A DNA stretch of 64,000 nt from Pteria penguin. Taxonomy: Eukaryota > Mollusca > Bivalvia > Pterioida > Pteriidae. Under the pieces are notes generated by a model. It ran no database searches. It was not told where the DNA came from and saw nothing but the letters and a program-made list of their open reading frames with translations. The stretch is from assembly GCA_035048485.1 (NCBI GenBank), contig CM068586.1, forward strand, positions 47,094,287 to 47,158,286, in the 5' to 3' direction. This document shows positions 48,005 to 57,872 of this stretch, piece after piece; within the stretch, counting starts at the first letter, position 1; the number at the start of each line of letters is the position of its first letter. The translations under genes and the position numbers were made by a program.

Positions 48005-48372
48005 ACCCCCCCCCCCCCCTCTCTCTCTCTCCCTCTGATAAGGCAGTATATACCGAGACCCTGTATCATAGGATGCGTTTACCAGTAAAACATTTACTTC
48101 TGATAGGTCAATTTGTCAATGACAAAGCAATATAATAAATTACTATGCAGGCGGCACTACCATGTGTATAAGCGAAATAACCTTCATGCGACACAAAGAC
48201 ACAAAACATCAAGTAAATTAATTAGTATGAACTATTACACAATTGACAGGTCGGTTTAGAGTTGTCGTAGTCTTGTTCTTTATACGGTAAATGACATACA
48301 TACACTTGTGGCTAGCAAATCAGAATTTTACATAATGTCTGACATTGTAAAATTTCTTCGCACATGCATAAT
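48005..48372. other. C-run/CT tract then unique sequence
   Basis: C14-16 and (CT)n at 48005-48034 bound the satellite. GATAAGGCAGTATATACCGAGACC just after resembles a worn piece of SINE family 2. Nothing else is seen. Confidence 0.4.
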
Positions 48373-48526
48373 CAATGGCGGATTTAGAGGGGGCATGGGG
48401 CCCGGGCCCACCCCTTTTCGTGGCATATTTACAGGTATAGATTTGGCACCAAACATGGCTGAGTACTATGGCTAATACACATGTGCCGCCCCCCCCTGTT
48501 TTCGGGAATCATGGATCAGCCACTGA
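48373..48526 (+). mobile_element. GGCGGAT-ended MITE, copy A
   Basis: The left end CAATGGCGGATTTAGAGG and right end ATGGATCAGCCACTG are imperfect inverted repeats. The interior (GGCATATTTACAGGTATAGATTTGGCACC, GGCTAATACACATGTG) is the reverse of the interior of copy B. There are C/G-rich subterminal runs. Confidence 0.7.
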
Positions 48527-48619
48527 TAATATTCATGACAAATATGCAGAAAAAGTTCATTCTCTTCGTACATATTAGGAATGGACAATACACCAGGCAA
48601 GCTTCATTCTCCATAGTCG

Positions 48620-48772
48620 CAGTGGCGGATCCAGAATTTTCGAAAAGGGGGCCACATGTGTATTAGCCGAACTACTCGGTCATTTTTATGCCAAATCTGG
48701 ATTATTACATGTAAATATGTGGCGAAAAGGAGGGCAGAGCCTCCCACCCCACCCCCTCTAAATCCGCCCCTG
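48620..48772 (-). mobile_element. GGCGGAT-ended MITE, copy B (inverted relative to A)
   Basis: It begins CAGTGGCGGATCCAGAA and ends CTAAATCCGCCCCTG. Inside, CACATGTGTATTAGCC and ATGTAAATATGTGGCGAAAA are reverse-complement counterparts of copy A, about 95 bp away. The pair could fold into a long cruciform or double-stranded RNA. Confidence 0.7.
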
Positions 48773-49389
48773 AGTTGTACATAGATATAGGACCGCCCCT
48801 GCCCCCCCCCCCCTTTTTCGCGAAAATGCCTAGAAAAAAAACATTTATTTGAATTAAATGAATTTACCATGATTTCAAAAGAATACTGCTGATAAAATGA
48901 TGTTTTTAATTCCTATAAATCATTATGAAAGTAAGAGTTAGAAAATGCGAGTAGATTCAATAGTGACCTCGACAAATAAAACTAAATCGGAGGCCATGCA
49001 ACTGTGTGTCCGACACCAGCTTTGACGGTCATCTACTCCAAAGGAATGGTGCAAATTGTTTGGTTATCCAGATAACTGGTGCCAAACCCTCCCAATTTTC
49101 GGTACACCAGAAAAAATCGAAGAAACATGTTTTCATGAAACTTTGGTATGGGCCCCACTTTAACTTTTGATAATAAATTTGCTTCCTATGCCAGCCTTGT
49201 AGTTAGTTGTATACATGTTGGACATTGTCAGTTATTATAACATTATATAGCATTATAAATTATATCAGTTATATGCCAGTGACTGGATTATCTGATGTAC
49301 ACATACAGATACAGGTATCAGGTTTATCTTTAACAATGACTTTATCCTTCAAAATTCCCGCGTTTTTTTTAAAGGAACTCTTCAATGCA
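48773..49389. other. Stretch with G/C-runs, upstream of the candidate exon
   Basis: There is a C-run at 48804-48813 and otherwise ordinary sequence. It would be promoter-proximal if the exon ending at 49446 is real. TTCCCGCG at 49356 is E2F-like by pattern only. Confidence 0.3.
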
Positions 49390-49446
49390 CGGAGATAGCG
49401 TAATGTAAACAACGGGACAGACATCTTTTGTATATCCACACGAGAG
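49390..49446 (+). other. Candidate 5' untranslated first exon
   Basis: GC-richer sequence (GCACGGAGATAGCG, AACAACGGGACAGAC) ends in CACGAGAG followed by a strong donor GTAAGT (49447). The next credible acceptor on this strand is at 53983, beyond the Ty3 insertion. The start is arbitrary because no TATA box is visible. Confidence 0.35.
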
Positions 49447-49564
49447 GTAAGTTAGTCTAACATTCATTACAATTATATAACACAGATAATATGACATACA
49501 GGTTTTATACAGCATGATAAATTTGAGTCCTTTATGGACGTTTTCTGCACATAATTATCAAGTC

Positions 49565-49814
49565 TGTAATGTTTGGTATTTTATTTAAATGAAGACAGAA
49601 ACACGTCTGTTCAGTTCTAGCTACATATTTATTCTGATCTTCCTATGGCATGACTACTAAACATAAAACAATAAACAGGTGTAGGAGGTGGGAAATTTCA
49701 GATAAACATACAATCTGGTAATAGGGAGCGTTATGGCTCTAAGCTGTTAGAGTCAATTTACATCGTGATTAAGTGCTGATAAAGATACAGTATAGATATT
49801 ATCTGGACATTACA
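49565..49814 (-). repeat. 3' LTR of the Ty3-type element
   Basis: 250 bp. It differs from the other LTR by a few substitutions and a 5-bp insertion near 49788 (GATACAGTATAG versus GATATAG). Confidence 0.95.
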
Positions 49815-50011
49815 TCCCTCTTTTCCTTTGAATTTGAAATTGATCAAATCTTTCGATGAGCATTTCAAGTCTCCGAGTAAATGTAGAATTAAAATATTAT
49901 CTTCAGTTTAGAAATAAAAGTGATATTTGATACAAGATACAATTATGAATTTACCTAACATGCATGATTGTATATAAACTACGATAATTTAAGAAGTCGG
50001 AGGATTATGCC

Positions 50012-51133
50012 TCACGCGCACGACTCATAATCTGCGAGATGTTTCGGTGGATTAATGTTTTTCCTCAGATTGTAACGATTATCGGGCGTTTCCTTGATCG
50101 GCTCAATCTCTTCCGGTTCCGTCACTGTGTTAACCAGTATTTCTTTGAATGCTCTCGAATTTCGCGTGATGGTTTTATCTTCACTTTGCGCTGTAATCAT
50201 GGATCCTTTTGTGTCTATTATTTCATACGGTTTGACATCAAAAGGTGTAGTCAGTTTATTTTCCCTTTTCTGATTTACGATTACGATGTCACCTTTCTTT
50301 AATTTTGACGTTTGCGCATTGTTTGTTTTGTCAGCGTGTTGTTTCATCTTCTGTTTTCGTTTTCTATCTGTCTGTCTTATTTGTTTATCATCCTTACGGG
50401 GGCTCATTTCGGGTAATCGGATTTTGATGTTTCGTCCAAATAAAGCTTTGGCGGGCGGTTCTCCTGTTGTTGAATGAGGGGTTGCTCTGTAGTTGCGTAA
50501 AAATTGATAAATTTCTTGTTTCCAATTTTTCCCTTCTGAATGCGATGCTTTGATTACTTTTCCTATGGTTCGCATGAATCGTTCAACTTCTCCATTTGCC
50601 CTTGGCCATAGAAGTGTAATTTTTCTGTGTTTGAATCCCATATATTTAGAAAATTCGTTGAATATATGGCTGTTAAACGGAGGTCCATTGTCGGTTTTGA
50701 CAATTTTGGGGATTCCGTGAGTAGCAAATATCTTGTCTAGCTTGCTGATAGTTGAGTTAGCGGATGTGGAGTGTACGATTTCCACTTCAGGGTAACGTGA
50801 ATAATCATCGATAGCAACAAGTAGATATTCCCCTGTCGGAAACGGTCCACAGAAGTCAACGCTAACTTCATTCCATGGCGAATCCGGTAATTTTGACATT
50901 TTTAACGGTTCAAACTTTGCGTCGCATGCTAGGCATGGAATACAACTCTTGCATAGATTTTCGACGCATTTATCGGTTCCTGGGAACCAGACTTTTTCAC
51001 GGACTAGTTGTTTGGTTTTTACTATTCCTTGGTGTCCCTCGTGAGCTATCTCTACGATTTGCCTTTGGAGACTGACTGGTATGACTATTCGTGAGTCGCG
51101 AAGTAAAATGTGTTTACCTTCATGACTTGCCAT
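50012..51133 (-). pseudogene. Integrase region of the Ty3-type pol
   Basis: 373 codons from the first ATG in frame, but the true domain continues upstream (SKKNSEINSFYKVRNELC at about 51185-51135), cut off by a frameshift near 51175. The zinc-binding part shows AHEGHQG and CKSCIPC. The catalytic core has D93 (SVDFCGPF), D148 (KTDNGPPF) and E184 (NGEVERF), with 35 residues between D148 and E184 (DD35E). A PYEI motif near residue 310 resembles the GPY/F module. It inserts element cDNA into chromosomes. The catalytic residues are intact. It ends 197 bp from the LTR. Confidence 0.9.
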
Positions 51134-51164
51134 GCAAAGTTCATTTCTAACTTTGTAGAATGAG

Positions 51165-51890
51165 TTAATTTCGCTGTTTTTCTTGCTCCATTTCCCGCTT
51201 TTTTAGATTTTTAAAAACGATTTGAATATTTTCGTCATTTTCTGTGGCTTCAGCGATATTTGCTAAACCAACAGTTTTAGGAACAGCATATTTTGTAACG
51301 AAGTTAACAAAGTTTTCCGCTATTTCCTCTTCGACCGATTTCTTAGTTAGTTTGTACGGATGGCGGGACATGTAATCAGCCGAATTGTTAATGCTTCTCT
51401 TGTATTTGACATCAAAATCGTATGCTTGTAGTCGTAAGCGCCATCTTTCGATTCTTGCTGGTGGTCTGCTTTTAGGATTGTTGAAGATCGTTTCTAGCGG
51501 TTTATGATCTGTAACAAGCGTAAATACAGAACCATATATGTATAGATGAAAATGTTCACAGCTCCAGACAATAGCTAATGCTTCTCTTTCAGTTTGAGAA
51601 TATCGTTGTTCAACCTCAGTTAGAGATCTACTTGCATAAGCGATTATTTTACCTTCTTGTGCGAGAATCGCTCCTAGTCCAAAGGGGCTGGCGTCTACTA
51701 TCACTTCTGTTTGTTTCTTCGGGTCGTAATATGACATAATTTTGTTGCTTGTTAGCGAGTCTTTGAGTATGTCAAATGCTTTCTGTTGTTTGTTTCCCCA
51801 TTCCCATTTGATATCTTTTTGGGTGAGCTTCCTGAGAGGTTGAGTAATAGTTGAATAATTTTCAATGAATCTTGATACATAATTTGTCAT
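51165..51890 (-). pseudogene. RT thumb and RNase H region of the Ty3-type pol
   Basis: 241 codons, starting within the connection after RT (FLGMTNYVSRFIENYS). RNase H residues are visible: VDASPFGLGA (Asp), EREALAIVWS (Glu), VTDHKPL (Asp) and NSADYMSRHP (Asp). These degrade the RNA of the RNA/DNA hybrid. The frame is separated from the RT upstream by a frameshift near 51940, where an A-run has gained or lost a base, and from integrase by another near 51175. All four acidic residues remain, so the decay is recent or due to sequencing errors. Confidence 0.9.
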
Positions 51891-51904
51891 TCCTAGAAAG
51901 CTTC

Positions 51905-53164
51905 TTACCTCACTTGTATTTTCCGGTTGTTTGTGGATTTTATCGCTGATATCTTTTCAGGATCTGCGGAAACTCCGTCTGATGAGAAGACGTATCCGAA
52001 GAATGATAGTTTGTTTTTCTTAAATTCGCACTTAGCTTTGTTAAGTGTGACGTCCTTTTCCCTTAAGCGATTAAGAACAGCTTTTAGGCGATTGTCATGC
52101 TCTTCTTCAGTTTCTCCAAACACGATTATGTCATCGGATATGTTTTTAACTCCTGAAATTCCCTGTAGTATCTCGGATATCGTAGATTGGAATATTTCGG
52201 CAGCAGATGAGATTCCGAAATTGAGACGTTTGTATCGTCTTAATCCTACATGAGTTGTGAATGTTGTTATGTACCTGGACGATTCCTCGATCTCTAGTTG
52301 ATGATATCCAGAGTTCATATCGAGTTTTGAGAAATACTTAGCTCCGTTTAGATCATGTATTATGTCGTCGACGCGGGTAGGCGATATGTGTCGTGTGCGG
52401 AGTATTGCTTTATTTGGTAATCGCATATCTACGCACATTCGTATTTCGTCAGGTTTCTTTGGTTTTTGAGCTACTACAATCGGCGATAACCATGGAGTTG
52501 GTCCTTCGACTGTTTCAATTATGTCATTTTCTTCAAGTTTCTTCGGTTCGGCTTCGACTTTTTTTATTAAATGGAACGGTATGCGGCGGTGTGGCTGAGA
52601 TGAGACTTCGTCTATTACGTTAACACTTGATCCGGTGTCGATAACCATGTCGAAATTTGTATTATTGATTTTAATTATTTTTCTAGGTTGTTTGGATTTC
52701 GATCGTTTTCCTAGACTAAATACATATTCGTTTTCACTTCGATCACTATCGCTGTCATAGCTACGATCACCTTGATGGATTTGTCTGACAACTCGTTTTT
52801 GTTGTTTCTTTTGACTAGATTTACATACGGATTCAAAATGGTTGTTCTTACCGCATTTTGTGCATGTATGTCCTTTTGCTGGGCATTCATTACTGTGTGG
52901 ATATTGCCCTCCACAGAAATAACATTGTTTTGAGTTTGATTTCTTTTCTGTTTGTTTAGCTGACGGCTTAGTAGACTTAGTGAATCGTTTCTCACTTTTG
53001 CTGACTTTGTTGACAGTTTCTGCTTTAGCCATCTTCTTTTCTATACCGCGCACTTGTTTGTCAGCTAGTTCTAGAGTCCTCGCAGTCTCCAAAAGTTTAG
53101 TAAGTGTCATCTCTTCGCCTTTCCGCCCTAGTCTGGTTGACATACAGCTTTGTATGATCTGCAA
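51905..53164 (-). pseudogene. Gag C-terminus, protease remnant and reverse transcriptase
   Basis: 419 codons. Two zinc knuckles: CYFCGGQYPHSNEC (CX2CX5HX3C, unusual spacing) and CTKCGKNNHFESVC (standard CX2CX4HX4C). Next comes the aspartic protease start VIDTGSSVNVID. This jumps straight into the RT leader SSQPHRRIPFHLIKKVEAE, so most of the protease and the linker to RT (estimated 150-250 residues) are missing, while the frame stays open. RT motifs follow: KLDMNSGYHQLE, LNFGISSA, and NISDDIIVFG with the catalytic DD. The frame is lost after SAIKS near 51940. Confidence 0.92.
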
Positions 53165-53552
53165 TTTGATTTCGGTTTCATTGTCCGTAAATTCGCATTT
53201 GTTGGCAAGTTGTCTTAATATTGTATATTTATCAACGGTTTCTTCAGGATTTTGTTGAGACTGTCTGAAAACGTATCGTTCATACTCCTTGTTGATTTTT
53301 GGTTTGAAGTATTGCTTTAAGCTGCCCTTAGCTTGATCGAAGTTCTCCTCGTTTCCGGTGTCGGATAAGGTATCGAAAATATCATACTCTTCTCCAGCGT
53401 AATGAAGTAAAAGCGCACGTTTTCTTTTATTGTGTTATTTTCATTCCAGCAAAAAGATTTTCTAGGCGTTGTACCCATTTTCTCCAGCGTGTGCCCACTA
53501 CGCCTTCTGCATGGACATTAAAACTCGGAAATACGGGAAGTGCTTCTGCCAT
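53165..53552 (-). pseudogene. Gag N-terminus of the Ty3-type element, frameshifted
   Basis: From an ATG at 53552 the frame reads MAEALPVFPSFNVHAEG...GTRWRKWVQRLENLF and stops near 53427. The neighbouring frame then continues as ALLLHYAGEEYDIFDTL and CEFTDNETEIKLQIIQSC into the frame at 53164. This is typical of gag capsid domains of the group. The breakpoint is a small indel at about 53430-53440. Gag forms the particle in which reverse transcription occurs. Confidence 0.85.
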
Positions 53553-53597
53553 TTTTCCTTTTTGTCAGTTTCTTTTTTTTTTAATCCTCGTCGCCAA

Positions 53598-53842
53598 TGT
53601 AATGTTTGGTATTTTATTTAAATGAAGAGAGAAACACGTCTGTTCAGTTCTAGCTACATATTTATTCTGATCATCCTATGGCATGACTACTAAACATAAA
53701 ACAATAAACAGGTGTAGGAGGTGGGAAATTTCAGATAAACATACAATCTGGTAATTGGGAGCGTTATGGCTCTAAGCTGTTAGAGTCAATTTACATCGTG
53801 ATTAAGTGCTGATAAAGATATAGATATTATCTGGACATTACA
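53598..53842 (-). repeat. 5' LTR of the Ty3-type element
   Basis: 245 bp, followed on the minus strand by TTGGCGACGAGGATTAAA, which contains the primer-binding site. Confidence 0.95.
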
Positions 53843-53983
53843 AAGTCCTAACTCCTTTGATAAATATTTATGAATGAAGATCTAAGTGTGTCGATGAATG
53901 CCCAGAGTGGGGTCCGACGTAGTGCATATACACCACACACGCAGTAATAATAGTAGATCCACCAAATAAATGTATCATTTCAG

Positions 53984-54083
53984 ATGGAATATTACAATCG
54001 ACGTAAGAGACGTTGCAATGACAGACCAAGAAACCTACTGCATTAAATCCATAGAATCAGATTTATCACAGGAAAACCTGTTT
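53984..54083 (+). CDS. Candidate first coding exon, unrecognised protein
   Basis: After an acceptor (TGTATCATTTCAG), an ATG at 54018 opens MTDQETYCIKSIESDL and SQENLF. It ends on a codon boundary at a strong GTGAGT donor (54084). The first 34 bases would be 5' UTR. With the candidate exon at 49390-49446 this gives a plus-strand gene whose first intron took the Ty3-type insertion. I cannot identify the protein or the next exon. The clean phase and both splice sites support it; its 22 codons are too few for certainty. Confidence 0.45.
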
Positions 54084-54699
54084 GTGAGTATCAATACATT
54101 TGGGGATCCCGGGGAGTAGTACTGTACTGCAGTAGAGGCACTCCACGGGATATTTATTACTGTTTATTTCAGTGAAAATAAAATATGGTCGGGCCAACGG
54201 ACAAGTCCGGTTTTATCAGAGACGTGTGTATATATGTCTTTGGTTATATTAAAGCCTGTCCAGTATATAATCTTAAATTTCTGGAACGAATGTTCGGTGT
54301 TATACAGAAATAATTTTGGTTTCAAACTTATTAATTTCTAATGTCATCCTGATGTACATTTGCTATCAGCTGTCTTGTAAAAATTGCTTTGGTCTGGTGA
54401 ATTGTCCTAGTTTACCAGACCAAATGCCCTGTAATATTTTTACAATTTCATACCAGGTATTCAGTGATATTTAAATTGTGCCAGGTATATTGTAGAGCGT
54501 TAGGTCTGATTAGTGCTTCTCTAAGTCAAGATCAGACCAATATTCATTCATAAGCAAAAGTATTCAGCACCCACTTCTCTTAGAAACTATACATGTAAGA
54601 AAGGAAGGTTGGCCAGTGAGTACTGAAATATATATATCACCTTGTATATCCAGTTTTAATACTACTTTCCAGATGATTTTACTATTAATTGTGTGAGCC
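54084..54699 (+). other. Intron-like sequence, nothing recognised
   Basis: Acceptor-like TTTATTTCAG at 54173 is followed at once by TGA in the required phase, so it is not a credible next exon. Nothing else is seen. Confidence 0.4.
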
Positions 54700-54873
54700 G
54701 AGTGAAAACCGAGGTCTCGTGTCACGGTAGGTGTGGCAGGTAAAAGATCCCTCACTGCTTTGGGTGGGTTCGTTGCAAAGGTCTAATTTGTATGCAATGC
54801 ATCAGGCAGATGCCGTCACCATATATGCGAAATAATCGTGGAGTAAAACAATAACCAATCAATCAATCAATCT
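54700..54873 (+). mobile_element. tRNA-derived SINE, family 2, 5'-truncated
   Basis: It starts within GTGAAAACCGAGGTCTCGTG and carries the whole body to (AATC)n. The tRNA-like head is missing. Confidence 0.88.
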
Positions 54874-55000
54874 TCTTCCATTAAAGTGAAGAATTCAAGG
54901 TGATTTCTCCATTATATTAAACTGAGAGCACAGTTGAAATTTTAATCTACAACCCTTTCAAATAGCATACGATATGTTGACTTTCTCCTATTCATACCAC

Positions 55001-55068
55001 AGGCCTTATGATGACCTGGATATGTCTCTCCTCAAAGTTACTTGAAGGCAATCATAAGGCCTGTGATT
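55001..55068. other. Hairpin with 15-bp stem
   Basis: CACAGGCCTTATGAT and ATCATAAGGCCTGTG are perfect inverted copies about 38 bp apart. It may be the core of a small MITE or a structured RNA. No flanking duplication was seen. Confidence 0.7.
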
Positions 55069-55085
55069 TATGCTGATGTACATGT

Positions 55086-55267
55086 ATAGACCTCTTAATG
55101 ATAACTGCAGAGCTGTAACATTGGACGGCAAAATCACTAAAGTTAATGCTCCCTCCATTTCGATCAAAATGACGTCAAATGACATTATGACGTAATAAAT
55201 TTGGAGGGAACGTTAATCAATTTGCCGTCCAATGTTACACTTCTGCATTTATCTAGAAGAGGTCTAT
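55086..55267. mobile_element. Foldback MITE with central CRE palindrome
   Basis: ATAGACCTCTTAATGATAAC...GTAACATTGGACGGCAAA on the left mirrors TTTGCCGTCCAATGTTAC...GAGGTCTAT on the right. Near the centre is TGACGTCA (55170-55177) and a second TGACGT-like word. It has no coding capacity. Confidence 0.8.
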
Positions 55268-56914
55268 TGACTGAAAAAAGGTGTTTCATGAGGGATTTTG
55301 CTTAAACCCTTCATAACTGTATTTCTATATCTTATTACTGTACCAGATTAAAGGATATTTATATTGAAACGACGAATGTAATTGTGGGCAAGCAAATTCT
55401 ACATAGGAAAAAGAAACCATGGAAGATTAACTTTGCAGAGCAGAAACTGCATTATGTCAGCTGCTTTCCCTGCAAAACTGGTTCAGGCTTAATGTTTCTG
55501 GACATTCTAAATATGTGGTACAATGTCTTAAGCTCCAGTTAAGTTCAATGCAGCTACCATTCTTCTGAAGTTCTTAAATTTTAACAAGCAAGCTAATAAA
55601 GCATTCATCAATGCCTTACATATTATCACATTGCGAACAAAGTGGTATCATTTTGAATACAAAGTGAAATCATGTAAGATCAAGGTAATATCACTTTTTT
55701 TTCATTTTATTTACTGTATAACCCTTACAGAAAAGAATGTCATTGAACTTCCATTGCTTTTACAGTTATATTCTTTCCATTAAAATCCTATTACTTTTGC
55801 AGTTCTACTAATTAGATGCAAACTGGTAATGTAAAATGTATGTGTAAAAACCATTGATTTTCCAGTTTTCTGTAAAACCCCATTGCAATACCATTCAAAG
55901 TCCATTGAAATCGGCGAATTATTTAAATTAGGTAGAGCCAGTTAAATGACGTCACATTTAACTGGAAAATCAATGTTGAAATACAGCTTTCAGAAAACCA
56001 TAGAAATACCATTACTTTCCAGTTATTCCACAAAAGAAAAAAAATTACAATGACTTATAGAAACAGAAGTTTTATTGTGTTCTTCACATGTAATGCCACT
56101 ATGTTAATTATCAAAGAACTGATATTAAACTTTAATTAGATATACAAAGATCATCTTACCAACAGACAATGTAAAGCCTACTAAATGAAAATGAACATGT
56201 ATATTCATTGAAAGTTCTCATATTTAAATGTTCAGTAAACTACCTTGTTTTTCAGAATTTTGGAAAATGTTCATATATAGACAAATTAAATCAATGTATA
56301 GAACAAAATTAAATTCCCTGAAAATATCATCAGAATTCCATATGATTAATCCACATATTGTCACTCAACAATATTAAGTAACTTATTATGGTATGAAGAT
56401 CCACAGTCTTCATAATATTTTTGGATACATGTCTCCTTCCTGTGCATGTCACTTTTTCTGTAAAATTGTCAGCATTGTATACTTATCACATAGTTTAAAT
56501 CACATTTCCATGTATAAATTTTAGTTTAAATCACCTCTTCATGTATCAGTTTTATGCATTCTAGCATTTCACACGGTTTTTCTTCACACATTTTTTTCTC
56601 ATTCTGTACGTCTTTTAAAATCTTGGTACATCCTTTACCACTTTCTGTCTATTGTTTCCAATTTCATTAAGCAAAGTTGCCATGAATGTTTTTGAGGCAG
56701 GTGATCACTGACATGTGGCAAAGATCTGTAAAAATAAATATCACAAATGAATTACCAATTTAAGTTTATCAGGACAAAGGTACAATGGGGTGGACAGAGT
56801 AGTCTATATGAACGGGATGAGTAAGAGATAAAGAAAAGAATGGGGAGACAGGGTGAGAAGAGGTAAAAAAGGAAGAGCCATACTATCTATTGACCACTTT
56901 ACTCACGACCACTG
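55268..56914. other. AT-rich stretch with a second CRE-centred palindrome
   Basis: 55938-55965 is an 11-bp stem (CCAGTTAAATG/CATTTAACTGG) around TGACGTCA (55947-55954). Wider inverted words (ATTGATTTTCCAGT near 55853 and ACTGGAAAATCAAT near 55961) suggest a ~120-bp foldback. The rest shows no recognisable feature. Confidence 0.5.
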
Positions 56915-57058
56915 TCATGCGCGGATCCAGAGGGATGCATCGGGGCTCTGGACCGACCCTAAAATTTGACGAAAATTGTTTTCTTGTTTATATTGTTACA
57001 AAAATATGGATGAACACCCCCCCCCCCCCTCGACCAATATTTCTGGATCCGCGCCTGA
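56915..57058. mobile_element. GCGCGGATCCAGA-ended MITE, copy C
   Basis: TCATGCGCGGATCCAGAGG at the left mirrors TTCTGGATCCGCGCCTGA at the right. A C-run lies just inside the right end (57017-57029). It is the same general type as copies A and B, with a different interior. Confidence 0.75.
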
Positions 57059-57079
57059 CTATGCTCCTACCGAAGATAT

Positions 57080-57367
57080 AATTAAGAAATTAAACGAGAC
57101 TTACCTGTAAGTTGAAGTTTGATTGGGATTCTACTTCATCACTGGAAAAATGGAGGAATTACATGAGATAGCGCACGCTAGCCAGACTTCAGTGTTAAAA
57201 GTATTCCAAAGTCCGAAGAACAATAAAAGGAAAAATGCAGGCAGATACTATGAGGGGTAGGGAATAAAACTTTCGGGAGGGCATGTAATTCCTCCATTTT
57301 TCCAGTGATGAAGTAGAATCCCAATCAAACTTCAACTTACAGGTAAGTCTCGTTTAATTTCTTAATT
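57080..57367. repeat. Perfect 86-bp inverted repeat at the 3' end of the DIRS element
   Basis: 57080-57165 and 57282-57367 are exact reverse complements (86 of 86), separated by 116 bp. A partial third copy (ATTCTACTTCATCACTG, then GGAATCACATGAGA) follows at 57366-57407 in direct orientation. DIRS elements carry inverted terminal repeats plus an internal region complementary to the element ends. The position downstream of the recombinase gene fits, but the 5' end is outside the window, so the assignment is inference. Confidence 0.8.
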
Positions 57368-57872
57368 CTACTTCATCACTGTCAAGGTCATTCCGGAATC
57401 ACATGAGAGTTCAAAGCTCTGAGGGCTTTGGATCAGTGTAAAAATAGCAACACTGCTATGAAAAACACTATTTACCCATAATCACTTTGGTTAGGTATAA
57501 TCTATAGCATATGACATGTAAAATAATCAGTGCACCCAGACATGCACTACAATAAAGACTAACCTTAACATATAATTAATATCAAACATGTTGTAGTAGA
57601 AACAAATTTATTTACTATATACTTCTACCATGATGATATTGAAAAAAGGGAAATAAAACTAATTCTATATGCATACACACTTTATACATAGTTAGTAACC
57701 ATACTTGACTATAAGATACACATACGAAATGTGTTATAATTGTTTACAAGTAATGACTGTTCATAAAATGACAATCAGTTCTACAATCAACCATTATAAA
57801 AGACATCTAGAAATCACGCTCTCTCAATCCATGTATATACATGCGTAGGTGTGGATTGAGGTCACGAGAACG
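57368..57872 (-). other. 3' non-coding part of the DIRS element
   Basis: About 500 bp between the recombinase stop and the inverted repeat, AT-rich, with no frame or repeat recognised. Confidence 0.4.

Larger units (their letters stand above)
49565..53842 (-). mobile_element. Ty3-type LTR retrotransposon, complete ends, defective body
   Basis: The two LTRs (49565-49814 and 53598-53842) are ~98% alike. They start TGTAATGT and end ACATTACA, and are flanked by the 5-bp duplication AAGTC (49560-49564, 53843-53847). On the minus strand a primer-binding site TGGCGACGAGGAT follows the 5' LTR, and a polypurine tract AAAGGAAAAGAGGGA precedes the 3' LTR. Order gag, protease, RT, RNase H, integrase fits Ty3-type pol. 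The body has at least three frameshifts and an internal deletion, so the copy cannot move by itself. Confidence 0.95.

Noticed and set aside
50039..50477. Plus-strand frames within the Ty3-type element (also 51927-52253, 52393-52623, 52980-53258)
   Set aside because: Antisense shadows of gag-pol, which has clear catalytic motifs on the minus strand.
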